Assembly (NCBI GenBank): GCA_023954255.1
Contig: JAMLIH010000031.1
Coordinates: 1-34,040 of the forward strand
From: Phyllobacteriaceae bacterium
Lineage (GTDB): Bacteria; Pseudomonadota; Alphaproteobacteria; Rhizobiales; Rhizobiaceae
Length of the DNA: 34,040 nucleotides
Direction of reading: 5' to 3'
Shown here: piece by piece, positions 1 to 7,449 of the stretch
How positions within the stretch are numbered: the stretch's first letter is position 1
Layout: each line of letters begins with the position of its first letter
Program-made: the position numbers and the translations under genes
Notes under the pieces: generated by a model
Told to the model about the DNA's origin: nothing
Database searches by the model: none
The model's input: the letters and a program-made list of their open reading frames with translations, nothing else

Positions 1-500
1 ACCTCGAAATCGAGGGCGATCTGGGTGCAAAGCCCCAGCGTCACCGGGTCCATCGGTGTCAGATTGGCGGAATTCCAGTGTGCACCCTCGCGGATTGCCT
101 CGATCGTGTTCTTGGTCGTGCCGACCAAGCGGATGATCTGCGAATCCTTCAGTTCCGGATGGTTGCGGGTCAGCCAGCGGATGGCATTTGGCCGGTCCTG
201 GCGTTTGGAAACCGGCGTGTAGCGCGGCCGCTTGCGTTTGGCTGCCGGGATCTTGATCCGCGATTCCTGCAGCTTCAGCTTGTAGTTGGTATCAGCCTGG
301 GCCTTTTCCAGCTCGTCGCGCGAAAGCTGGCCGGTCGAGATCGGGTCCAGCCCCTTGATGCCCTGCGCGGCCTCGCCATCGGCAATCGCCTTCACTTCCA
401 GCGGGTGCAGCTTGCAGAACTCGGCAATCTGGTTGAAGGACAGCGAGGTGTTGTCCACCAGCCAGACGGCGGTTGCCTTGGGCATGAGAAGTTCGGCCAT
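1..500 (-). CDS. trcR: Cell cycle transcriptional regulator TrcR (DUF1013), partial
   Basis: The reading frame opens with ATG at 500 on the minus strand and runs off the left edge, so only the first 166 residues are visible. The protein begins MAELLMPKATAVWLVDNTS and matches what I know of the DUF1013 family, conserved in alphaproteobacteria and named TrcR as a cell-cycle transcription regulator. Two helix-turn-helix-like segments can be seen, around residues 19-45 (LSFNQIAEFCKLHPLEVKA) and 104-141. A basic linker rich in Lys and Arg lies between them. An AAAGGA ribosome site sits 8 nt before the start. The gene has its own promoter-like sequence and a hairpin in the leader. The C-terminus (the family is usually about 220 residues) is outside the window. 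Family assignment is by recognition of the sequence; the DNA targets are not known from this evidence. Confidence 0.85.
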   Translation of the reverse strand, partial: MAELLMPKATAVWLVDNTSLSFNQIAEFCKLHPLEVKAIADGEAAQGIKGLDPISTGQLSRDELEKAQADTNYKLKLQESRIKIPAAKRKRPRYTPVSKRQDRPNAIRWLTRNHPELKDSQIIRLVGTTKNTIEAIREGAHWNSANLTPMDPVTLGLCTQIALDFE

Positions 501-556
501 GGTGATCGTCCTTTCGGGTAAAGTCCCTCTGTTTGCCCGCCCGGGTTTTGGGGGGC

Positions 557-572
557 GCCCCGCTTGCGGGGC
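557..572 (-). other. Hairpin in the trcR 5' leader
   Basis: A perfect inverted repeat with arms GCCCCGC (557-563) and GCGGGGC (566-572) is separated by only two bases. It lies 57-72 nt before the trcR start and downstream of the predicted promoter, so it would be transcribed. No T-run follows on the minus strand, so it is not a standard terminator. It may be a structural or regulatory leader element. Confidence 0.5.
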
Positions 573-601
573 ATTGAGACAAAATCTCTGGGAATAGCCG
601 T

Positions 602-630
602 CATATAGACGAGCGGACGGGGCGATGCAA
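602..630 (-). promoter_or_regulatory. Predicted sigma-70-type promoter of trcR
   Basis: Read on the minus strand, TTGCAT (625-630) is followed after exactly 17 nt by TATATG (602-607), a good -35/-10 pair for a housekeeping promoter. Transcription would begin near 594 and give a leader of about 95 nt containing the GC-rich hairpin. This is a sequence match only. Confidence 0.55.
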
Positions 631-738
631 TAATCAGGTGTGGAAGTTGTGTCCGATTGTTCCAGCCATGGATGTGAATATCCGTCCTGGCCAGGCGGAT
701 CGCCTACTCCCACTTCAAATGCGGCAGGCAGCCCCGCT

Positions 739-1347
739 TTAAGTGCGGCGGCTGAGCAGCGTTATCCAGGGGTCCACACTGCCCGCCAGCCCCTTGTCCC
801 TGCCCTTTGAGGTCGCGAGGACCGAAAATCCGCCCGCTTCCAGAATACCGCGCAGTTCCGCCTCGCTGAAATAGCAATAGCGCCTGCCGAGATGGTCCCG
901 CCGCTCGCCCTCGCCGGTTTTCATTCCGATGTGAAAAACGCCGGCCGGCTTCAGCGCGGTGTGAATGGCCGCGATGTGAACCGCAAACCGCTCCCGCCTT
1001 GCGTGAAGAAGGCTGAAATTTGCCCAGACCCCGTCATAGGCCGCCACCGCAGTCAGATCGTCAAAGGTCGCCAGCCGCGCGTGAATGTCGTGGGTTTCAT
1101 TGGCAAGCGCCACCATGCCGGGCGAGGCATCCACCGGATCCACCCTGAACCCGTTGTCACGCATCACCGCCGATGCCTGCGCCGGACCGCACCCCAGATC
1201 GAGAACATGCCCTTCGGCGGGCAGATGTTTCATGAACCGGACCAGATCCGGATCGATTTCGGAGCGTTCGAAAACCGCCGCATACTCGCTCACGCGCGCA
1301 TCGTAGACGGCGATGGTCTCCCGGTCGGCCTTCTCCTCAGCGCTCAT
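739..1347 (-). CDS. Class I SAM-dependent methyltransferase
   Basis: A 202-residue protein with a Rossmann-type methyltransferase fold. Motif I (VLDLGCGPAQA) is at residues 48-58 and binds S-adenosylmethionine; an acidic residue in the VDASPGM segment about 20 residues later fits the ribose-binding position. The substrate cannot be told from sequence. ATG at 1347 is preferred over the in-frame TTG at 1353 because GGAAG lies at a proper distance before it. The start overlaps the last 11 nt of the oxidoreductase gene upstream, so the two are probably co-transcribed and translationally coupled. The opposite strand also has open frames here, but none resembles a protein family. Confidence 0.8.
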   Translation of the reverse strand: MSAEEKADRETIAVYDARVSEYAAVFERSEIDPDLVRFMKHLPAEGHVLDLGCGPAQASAVMRDNGFRVDPVDASPGMVALANETHDIHARLATFDDLTAVAAYDGVWANFSLLHARRERFAVHIAAIHTALKPAGVFHIGMKTGEGERRDHLGRRYCYFSEAELRGILEAGGFSVLATSKGRDKGLAGSVDPWITLLSRRT

Positions 1348-2350
1348 GGGCAACTTCCAGAACGATCTTGCCGATCAAATCTCCCGATTCCATCAGGGCA
1401 TGGGCTTTTGCCGCCTCTTCCAGCGCGAAGGTGGAGTGCATTACCGGCAAGGCTTTGCCAGCTTCGATCAGCGGCAGCACATGCGCTTCCAGTTCGCGTG
1501 CCACCTGCGCCTTGAATTCGACGCTGCGTAGTCTCAGCGTCGACCCGGTATGGGTCAGCCGCTTGACCATCAGCTTGGCAAAATTGACCTCCGCCTTCGG
1601 TCCGCCGAGAAAGGCGATCTGCACGATGCGCCCGTCTTCGGCGGAAGCGTCGTAATTGCGCTCGATATAGCTGCCGCCCACCATGTCGAGAATGAGGTCG
1701 CTGCCGCGCCCGCCGGTGAATTCCCGCACTGCCTGAACGAAGTCCGTCTCGCGGTAATTGATCGCCAGGTCGGCACCAAGCTCACGGCAGGTTGCGCATT
1801 TTTCCTCGCTGCCGGCGGTTGCTATCACCGCAGCCCCGAACGCCTTGGCAAGCTGGATCGCCGTCGTGCCGATGCCGCTTGAACCGCCATGAACGAGAAA
1901 GACCTCGCTTTCCTTCAACCCGCCGCGCTGAAACACATTGTGCCACACGGTGAAGAAGGTTTCGGGAATGGCCGCGGCCTTGGCCATGGATACCCCGGCA
2001 GGCACACCAATACAGTTGCTCGCCGGTGCCAGCGTATATTGCGCATAGCCGCCGCCCGGCGTCAGCGCCATGACGGCCTGCCCCATCATGTCTGCAGCAA
2101 CGCCGCTGCCGAGCGCAACGACCTTGCCCGAAACCTCCAGCCCCGGAAGCGGGCTGGCTCCCTTGGGGGGCGGATAGGCCCCTGCCCGCTGCAGGCAGTC
2201 CGGCCGGTTGACGCCGGCATGATCGACGCGGATCAGCACTTCCCCTGCGCCGGGCGTGGGCAGCGGCAGGCCGACCGGCTTGAGAACCTCCGGCCCGCCG
2301 GGCTCGGAAATCTCCACTGCGGTCATGGTTTCGGGCAGTTTGTTTTCCAT
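1337..2350 (-). CDS. NAD(P)H-dependent quinone oxidoreductase, PIG3-type zinc-free MDR
   Basis: A 337-residue medium-chain dehydrogenase/reductase of the quinone oxidoreductase subgroup, resembling TP53I3/PIG3-like bacterial enzymes. The N-terminal GroES-like domain carries the VDHAGVNRPDCLQRAG pattern. The nucleotide-binding domain has HGGSSGIGTTAIQLAKAFG, typical of NADPH binding in this group, and the cysteine ligands of a structural zinc are absent. The role is one-electron or two-electron reduction of quinones or related enones in the cytoplasm. ATG at 2350 is chosen; ATG at 2326 (MTAVEISEPGG) is an alternative that fits the usual family N-terminus. It is the first gene of a two-gene unit with the methyltransferase and is divergent from the DUF1192 gene. 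Confidence 0.88.
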   Translation of the reverse strand: MENKLPETMTAVEISEPGGPEVLKPVGLPLPTPGAGEVLIRVDHAGVNRPDCLQRAGAYPPPKGASPLPGLEVSGKVVALGSGVAADMMGQAVMALTPGGGYAQYTLAPASNCIGVPAGVSMAKAAAIPETFFTVWHNVFQRGGLKESEVFLVHGGSSGIGTTAIQLAKAFGAAVIATAGSEEKCATCRELGADLAINYRETDFVQAVREFTGGRGSDLILDMVGGSYIERNYDASAEDGRIVQIAFLGGPKAEVNFAKLMVKRLTHTGSTLRLRSVEFKAQVARELEAHVLPLIEAGKALPVMHSTFALEEAAKAHALMESGDLIGKIVLEVAHER

Positions 2351-2480
2351 GATGATTCCCGTGATTCCCAGCCTTGCTTGCAGCGATGCTTGCCGTCTGG
2401 CACCCTTCCGGTCAACCATGCCGGGTGCAAGACCCTTTCAAAAGGCATGTTATCGCCACACGCATGCAGGAGGAGAACGG

Positions 2481-2672
2481 ATGTTCGACGAGGAGGAAAC
2501 GAAAAAGCCGGCAGACTATGTGATCGGCCAGAATCTGGAAGACATGTCGGTGGAAGAGATTGCCGAGACCATAGAGGCTTTGCAGGCCGAGATCAGCCGG
2601 CTGGAAGCAGCCCGCAAGGCAAAGAGCGACCATCTGAGCGCTGCCGAGGCACTGTTTGCCAAACCCGGCTGA
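2481..2672 (+). CDS. DUF1192 family small protein
   Basis: A 63-residue acidic protein beginning MFDEEETKKPADYVIGQNL and matching the DUF1192 family, short alphaproteobacterial proteins of unknown function. The middle is an amphipathic helix with heptad-like spacing (EEIAETIEALQAEISRLEAA), suggesting a coiled coil. The start is well supported by AGGAGGAG a few bases upstream. The longer frame running from 2256 has no ribosome site and overlaps the divergent oxidoreductase, so it was not used. In related genomes this gene tends to sit near the RcdA-type DUF1465 gene, as here. Confidence 0.8.
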   Translation: MFDEEETKKPADYVIGQNLEDMSVEEIAETIEALQAEISRLEAARKAKSDHLSAAEALFAKPG

Positions 2673-2696
2673 TTTTTTGCCGTAACGGGAAAGCCG

Positions 2697-2711
2697 TTAA
2701 CCATTTATTAG
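2697..2711 (+). promoter_or_regulatory. Candidate CtrA box (TTAA-N7-TTAG)
   Basis: TTAA at 2697-2700 and TTAG at 2708-2711 are separated by 7 nt, one mismatch from the known CtrA consensus TTAA-N7-TTAA. It lies just past the DUF1192 stop codon and before a structured stretch that ends in a strong terminator, so it could drive a short transcript. One mismatch makes chance occurrence possible. Confidence 0.35.
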
Positions 2712-2835
2712 GCTTTATGGGGCTTTAATACATGCATCCGGTTTTTACCGGATTCATTCCGGGTGGTGCTGGTCATCACCTTGTTTGACGCCTCCCTGTT
2801 AACTCTTCAGAGCCGCCTTTGCGGCTCTTTTTTTT
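2712..2835 (+). ncRNA. Candidate small regulatory RNA ending in an intrinsic terminator
   Basis: The intergenic stretch holds three successive potential stem-loops: ATCCGGT/ACCGGAT with a 4-nt loop (2736-2753), an imperfect one around GGTGGTG/CATCACC (about 2762-2780), and a perfect terminator (2809-2835). A CCTCCC stretch, complementary to a Shine-Dalgarno sequence, lies in the unpaired linker near 2790-2797. No ORF is seen. Alternatively the whole stretch is only the 3' untranslated region of the DUF1192 gene. The 5' end is a guess. Confidence 0.35.
2809..2835 (+). terminator. Strong rho-independent terminator
   Basis: The arms AGAGCCGC and GCGGCTCT form a perfect 8-bp stem with a CTTT loop, followed directly by a run of seven T. 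It ends transcription from the DUF1192 gene or from the candidate small RNA. Confidence 0.9.
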
Positions 2836-2855
2836 GCCGCAAGCGGCGCCGTGCC

Positions 2856-2871
2856 TTAACACTGTTTTGAC
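2856..2871 (+). promoter_or_regulatory. Candidate CtrA box upstream of rcdA
   Basis: TTAA at 2856-2859 and TTGAC at 2867-2871 are spaced by 7 nt, a near match to TTAA-N7-TTAA. It lies about 85 nt before the rcdA start codon. In Caulobacter rcdA is reported to belong to the CtrA regulon, so a feedback loop would make sense, but one base differs from the consensus. Confidence 0.35.
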
Positions 2872-2955
2872 GACACGCACGCTATAAGGAACGCGCCCTC
2901 TTTACGCCCGACACCGTCAACGCTAAACAGGGCACGCAGCAGGGCAGGGATTCTT

Positions 2956-3483
2956 ATGAACAATCGCGGCAACCGCCAACCGGACAACACGGTCAATCTG
3001 GCAGAACGCTTCGCCTTTTCGGAGAAGTTCAACCAGCTCTTCTCCGACGGCATGGCGCTGGTCGAGGAAAGCGCGACCTATCTCGACGGTCCCGGCCGTC
3101 AGGCTGCAAAAAGCCTGCCCAAGGCGGCAATCGTTCTCTACGGCACCGAATCCATGCGGCTGACGACCCGCCTCATGCAGCTTGCCTCCTGGCTGCTGCT
3201 GCAGCGCGCCGCCAAGGAAGGCGAAATGACGCCGGAGCAGTTCCGCGAGGAAAAGCAGAAGGTGAAGCTGGAAACCCTGCCGGTCAGCACGGTCAATTCC
3301 GACTGGGAAATGCTGCCGCGCGAATTCGTTGCGCTGGTCACCCGCTCGCTGACCCTGCAGAACCGTATCACCTCGATTGACGAGGAAGTCTACGCCCAGT
3401 CGAAGAGCCGCCCGCCGGAGGAAAATCCGGTGCGCCAGCAGCTTGACCTGCTTTCGACGGCGCTCGGCATGAAGCTCAACTGA
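2956..3483 (+). CDS. rcdA: RcdA-type regulator of CtrA degradation (DUF1465)
   Basis: A 175-residue all-helical protein recognised as DUF1465, the family of Caulobacter RcdA. RcdA is an adaptor that, with CpdR and PopA, delivers the cell-cycle regulator CtrA to the ClpXP protease at the cell pole. The central part (residues about 15-90) is the conserved region, with SEKFNQLFSDGMALVEESATYLDGPGR spanning the first predicted helix and a second helix around MRLTTRLMQLASWLLLQRAA. ATG at 2956 is preceded by CAGGGA. A candidate CtrA box and a terminator of the previous unit lie upstream, so this is probably a single-gene unit. The function in this organism is inferred from the family. Confidence 0.8.
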   Translation: MNNRGNRQPDNTVNLAERFAFSEKFNQLFSDGMALVEESATYLDGPGRQAAKSLPKAAIVLYGTESMRLTTRLMQLASWLLLQRAAKEGEMTPEQFREEKQKVKLETLPVSTVNSDWEMLPREFVALVTRSLTLQNRITSIDEEVYAQSKSRPPEENPVRQQLDLLSTALGMKLN

Positions 3484-3639
3484 GCAACAACCGCTATCCT
3501 TCCGTAATATTGTGTGCATTGCCGCAACGGGCTTGCCAGCGCGAAATCACGCGGTAGATTTCTTTGCATGAATTTCCGGACCCGATAGCCAGACCCGCCA
3601 GGTGTGTCCGCCCGTCAGAGCCAGAACCGGAGTAATCTC

Positions 3640-4224
3640 ATGAACGCAGCCCGTCTTCCCCTCGCAGTCCTGCTGAGCCTTGTCGCAGCCCCCGCCCTTG
3701 CTCATACCGGCGAAGGCATTACCGGTGGTTTCATGAGCGGGCTGACCCACCCGATTTTCGGCTGGGACCATGTCGTCGCCATGGTCGCCGTCGGCCTGTG
3801 GGGCGGCATTCTGGGCCGCCCGGCCATCTGGATCCTGCCCATCGTCTTTCCGCTGGTCATGGCATTTGGCGCCGCGCTCGGCGTCGCCGGCATCGAAGTG
3901 CCTTTCATCGAAACGGGCATTGCCCTTTCCGGCATCGTGCTCGGCTTGCTGGTCGCCTTCCTGATAAAAATGCCGATGCCGGCCGCGGCAACCATTGTCG
4001 GCCTGTTCGCCATCTTCCACGGCCATGCCCATGGTACCGAACTGCCAGATGCCGCAAATCCCGCCGCCTACGCGGTCGGCTTCGTCATCGCCACCGGCCT
4101 GCTGCATCTCGCCGGTATTCTGTTCGGCACGCTGATGGGATCGGAGGCCGGCAAGTGGCTGGTGCGTGCCGGTGGTGCGGTGATCGCCCTGGTCGGCGCA
4201 GCATTTCTCGCCGGATACGCTTGA
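3640..4224 (+). CDS. HupE/UreJ family metal-permease-like protein
   Basis: A 194-residue membrane protein with a signal peptide (MNAARLPLAVLLSLVAAPALA) followed by His at the mature N-terminus and about six hydrophobic segments. It has the two family motifs: HPIFGWDHVVAM after the signal, and FAIFHGHAHGTE in the middle. HupE/UreJ proteins are linked with nickel (or cobalt) uptake for hydrogenase or urease; no such enzyme is encoded nearby. ATG at 3640 is preferred to an upstream GTG at 3604 because GGAG precedes it and it yields a clean signal peptide. Its stop codon overlaps the likely start of a second related gene. Confidence 0.85.
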   Translation: MNAARLPLAVLLSLVAAPALAHTGEGITGGFMSGLTHPIFGWDHVVAMVAVGLWGGILGRPAIWILPIVFPLVMAFGAALGVAGIEVPFIETGIALSGIVLGLLVAFLIKMPMPAAATIVGLFAIFHGHAHGTELPDAANPAAYAVGFVIATGLLHLAGILFGTLMGSEAGKWLVRAGGAVIALVGAAFLAGYA

Positions 4225-4895
4225 TCATTTTCGCAGATATCATCTGTCCTTTCCCGGGACCGCGCCGGACAATCCGGCGGCACGGCGTCTCCGCGCTTTC
4301 TGTTGCCATTGCCCTCGCTCTGACGGCTTTGCCGGCAGCCGCGCATGATTTCGGCCGTAACAGCGATCTTTATGCCAGCTTCGTCGAGGGCGGCAAGGTC
4401 GTGCTCTCCGACATCTCCCTGCTGCTCGCGATGGCGGCGGCAGGCTGCCTTACCTCGATCTGGGACAGGGAAGGCATGCCGAAAATCTGGACAGCACTGG
4501 CAGCAGGCATTCTGGCGGGCTTTGCAGCCCCGCTTGCCTTCTTCACCCTGCCCGCGCTGGCAAGTCTGGGTACTGCCGTGCTGCTTGGTCTGCTCGCCGC
4601 AGCAGCTCTTCACCTTCCACTGTCAACGGCAAGGGCTATCCTGTTTGCTGCCGGATTGGCACTCACCGCCGGAACCCTGGGCGGTCATGAGACAGGCAGC
4701 GTGCCGACTGGAGCCTATTTCGGAATTTTCTTCACGCTCAATGCCGGTGTCGTCGTTGCCGCAGCGCTCGTCACCCTTGCCCGCCGCCATTTCAACGAGC
4801 GCGTGGCGCTGATTGCCGCGCGCGCCTTTTCCTCATGGCTCGTCGCCATCGCCGTCATGCTGCTGGCACTTTCCTTTCGGCAGGCAGGCGCATAA
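4221..4895 (+). CDS. Divergent HupE/UreJ-like membrane protein with TTG start
   Basis: A 224-residue protein with a hydrophobic signal (ALSVAIALALTALPAAA before HDF) and about six membrane helices similar in layout to the preceding HupE/UreJ protein. No ATG or GTG is available before the signal segment. TTG at 4221 overlaps the upstream stop as TTGA, so termination-reinitiation coupling is the likely way it is translated. Unlike its neighbour it lacks the HPxxGxDH and HGHAHG motifs, so if it is related by duplication it has lost the proposed metal ligands. It may be an accessory subunit of the neighbour. Assignment to the family is by layout and neighbourhood and is moderate. Confidence 0.6.
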   Translation: MIIFADIICPFPGPRRTIRRHGVSALSVAIALALTALPAAAHDFGRNSDLYASFVEGGKVVLSDISLLLAMAAAGCLTSIWDREGMPKIWTALAAGILAGFAAPLAFFTLPALASLGTAVLLGLLAAAALHLPLSTARAILFAAGLALTAGTLGGHETGSVPTGAYFGIFFTLNAGVVVAAALVTLARRHFNERVALIAARAFSSWLVAIAVMLLALSFRQAGA

Positions 4896-4911
4896 CCGGC
4901 AGAACGCAGAC

Positions 4912-4938
4912 AAAAAAACCCGGCGCGAAGCCGGGTTT
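4912..4938 (-). terminator. Intrinsic terminator of rpmE
   Basis: AAACCCGGC (4916-4924) and GCCGGGTTT (4930-4938) form a 9-bp stem with a 5-nt loop. On the minus strand the stem is followed by seven T, so it terminates rpmE. It may also stop plus-strand transcription weakly. Confidence 0.85.
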
Positions 4939-4964
4939 CTCGAAAGCGTGGAAGATGGCTCGGA

Positions 4965-5186
4965 TTAGATGCCGAGGCCTTCGTATTTCTTCTTGAAGCG
5001 CGATACGCGACCGCCGCGGTCGACCAGGTTCTGGTTGCCGCCGGTCCAGGCCGGATGCGACATCGGATCAATGTCCAGGTTCATCGTATCGCCTTCCGCA
5101 CCCCAGGTGGAGCGGGTCATGTATTCTGTGCCATCGGTCATCACGACCTTGATGGTGTGGTAATCGGGATGGGTATCTTTTTTCAT
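4965..5186 (-). CDS. rpmE: 50S ribosomal protein L31
   Basis: A 73-residue ribosomal protein L31, with the family pattern [17 protein letters not shown] near the N-terminus and [10 protein letters not shown] in the middle. It has no cysteine, so this is the zinc-free form (the zinc-ribbon form has four cysteines). Many alphaproteobacteria carry the cysteine-free form as their only copy. ATG at 5186 has AGAGGA at the right distance; the longer frame upstream has no support. It is a single-gene unit with its own terminator. Confidence 0.95.
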   Translation of the reverse strand: MKKDTHPDYHTIKVVMTDGTEYMTRSTWGAEGDTMNLDIDPMSHPAWTGGNQNLVDRGGRVSRFKKKYEGLGI

Positions 5187-5282
5187 CGCTTGCGTCCTCT
5201 TGCAGCCGAGCTTTTTCCGGGCTTGGCCCTGCCGATCCTCGGCAAAAACCCTGTCAAAGCGCATCGGCTGGAATTTCAATGA

Positions 5283-5312
5283 AAATGCCGCGGAAAGCGA
5301 TCCACGGCATTT
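5283..5312. promoter_or_regulatory. Inverted repeat upstream of rpmE
   Basis: AAATGCCG (5283-5290) and CGGCATTT (5305-5312) are perfect inverted arms; after one mismatch GGA/TCC pair further inside, leaving a 6-nt loop. It lies about 97-126 nt upstream of rpmE and 180 nt upstream of the ABC exporter. The rest of the 307-nt gap (5187-5493) shows no ORF or RNA gene that I can support. Confidence 0.4.
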
Positions 5313-5493
5313 CCCAAACTTGCTGGGCGCTCCCATACACCACATCGTCAGCACAGACAAGTCCCGGCGGTTTCCCGATCCGCTTCCTGCCATCTTCCGC
5401 GTATGACAGAAGAAGGCGGGCATTTTTTCGCACCCTTCGCCCTTGCCACTTCGGCAGAAATGGTGGCAGGGAAAGCGCGCAACGGAGGAAGCC

Positions 5494-7310
5494 TTGGCAA
5501 ACGGTAACGCGACAGAAGCGGAGAAAGACCGCAAGCGGCGCAATCTGCGGCCGCTCGCCCGATTGTGGCCCTATCTGGCGCGCTACAAGCCGCAGGTCAT
5601 TGCCGCGATCTGTTTCCTGCTGCTTGCCGCCGGCACCACGCTGACCCTGCCGGTTGCCGTGCGCAACATGATCGACCAGGGCTTCATCGGCAACAATGCC
5701 AGCTTCGTCGGCAATTACTTCTCCGCCCTTGTCGGCGTTGCCGCCCTGCTCGCGCTGGCATCCGCCTGCCGGTACTATTTCGTCATCTGGCTTGGCGAAC
5801 GGGTTGTCTCCGATGTCCGCAAGGACGTCTTTTCCCATGTGGCGATACTTTCGCCCTCCTTCTACGACAAGGCGCGCTCCGGCGAGATCGTCTCCCGGCT
5901 GACCGCCGACACGACCCAGATCAAGTCCGCAGTCGGTGCGACGGCCTCCATGGCGCTGCGAAACACCTTGCTCGGCCTCGGCGCGCTCGGCGCCATGGTC
6001 TACACCTCGCCGCGCCTGTCGATGATCGTCATCGGCGCCATTCCGCTAATCGTCTTCCCGATCATCGCCTTTGGCCGCGCCGTGCGTCGCCGCTCGCGCA
6101 ATGCCCAGGACACGCTGGCCGATGCAACAGCCTATGCGTCGGAGGCAATCGGCGCGATCCGCATCCTGCAGGCCTTTGCCACCGGAAACTCCGTTTCCCG
6201 CCGTTTTTCATCCGCCGTCGAAACAGCGTTCGATGCCGCCCGCAAGGCCGTTGCCATGCGCGCGCTGCTGACCGCGTTTGCGATCTTCCTGATCTTTTCG
6301 AGCGTCATCGCCGTGTTGTGGATCGGCGCGCGCGACGTGATGGCCGGCACCATGACGCCCGGCCTGCTGTCCCAGTTCCTGCTCTACGCGATCTTTGCCG
6401 CCGGTTCCCTTGGCGCGCTGTCGGAGGTCTGGGGCGAACTCTCGCAGGCAGCCGGCGCCGCCGAGCGCATCACCGAACTGCTCAACGAGGAACCGGACAT
6501 CAAGGCACCGGAGAACCCGCCACCCTGCACAAACCGGTAAAAGGCGAAATCTCCTTTGACGGCGCTTTCCACTCGCCTATCCTGCCCGGCCGGAAGAACT
6601 GGCGCTGCGCAATGCAAACCTTTCCATAAAGGCGGGCGAGACACTCGCTGTGGTCGGCCCTTCCGGCGCTGGCAAGTCGACGCTGACCGCCCTGCTGCTG
6701 CGCTATCCACGATCTCTTACTCGGCCAGATTACTCTGGACGGCATCGACCTGAAAGACCTCGACCCCGGCGCGCTTCGTGCCGAAATTGCCATCGTGCCT
6801 CAGGACACGGTGGTCTTTGCGGCTTCCGCGCATGAAAACATCGCGCTGGCCCGTGAAGACGCCACCCGCGAGGAGGTCATCGCCGCGGCGAAAGCAGCCA
6901 ACGCCCATGATTTCCTGACAGAAATGTCGGAAGGCTACGACACCCAGCTGGGTGAGCGCGGCGTCACCCTGTCGGGCGGCCAGCGCCAGCGCATCGCCAT
7001 TGCCCGCGCCATCCTGAAGGATGCTCCCGTCCTGCTGCTCGACGAGGCGACCAGCGCGCTTGATGCAGAAAGCGAGCGCCTGGTGCAGGATGCCATGGAG
7101 CGGCTGATGAAGGGCCGCACCACCATCGTCATCGCCCACAGACTCGCCACCATCAAGAAGGCTGACCGCATCATCGTCATGGACCGCGGCGAGATCGTCG
7201 AAAGCGGCACCCATGCCAGCCTGTCGAAGAAAAAGAACGGCCTCTACGCCCACCTCGCCAGCCTGCAATTCGACATGGAACGGCCGGCGGGCAAACAGGC
7301 GGCAGAGTAG
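5494..7310 (+). pseudogene. MsbA-like ABC exporter (fused permease/ATPase), frameshifted
   Basis: The gene would encode an exporter half-transporter of about 600 residues. Translation likely starts at TTG 5494, since GGAGGAA ends 3 nt before it. The membrane domain (six helices, residues about 20-320) is intact up to a stop at 6538-6540. The protein then continues through three frame changes: near 6518 (one base missing), near 6577 (one base missing) and near 6707 (one extra base). All ATPase motifs are still encoded: Walker [10 protein letters not shown] around 6659, signature LSGGQRQR around 6975, Walker [13 protein letters not shown] around 7028 and the H-loop IAHRL. The parts align to a normal family member, so this is either a very recent pseudogene or a patch of sequencing errors. 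Substrate is unknown; lipids, peptides or drugs are typical for the family. Confidence 0.85.
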
Positions 7311-7449
7311 GCGGAGGCTGGCTGGCGGACCGGCACAACACGCAACGTCTGGAAAAAACCTGTATTTCAAGCAATTAACCGCTCGCCACAAGCGTTCACA
7401 AACTGGCCCGGTTCCTCTATGAGTTGACCGTCACGATAAGAGGAAATGC

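Noticed and set aside
712-745. Imperfect inverted repeat (ACTTCAAATGCGG / CCCGCTTTAAGT) at the end of the methyltransferase gene
   Set aside because: Several mismatches and no T-run on the minus strand; it could be a weak terminator, but I cannot support it.
1889-2728. 279-codon plus-strand frame across the oxidoreductase start and DUF1192
   Set aside because: It overlaps two supported genes in other frames and resembles no protein.
6515-6710. Programmed ribosomal frameshifting in the ABC exporter
   Set aside because: Three separate shifts would be needed, with no slippery heptamer or pseudoknot seen; indel error or gene decay is simpler.
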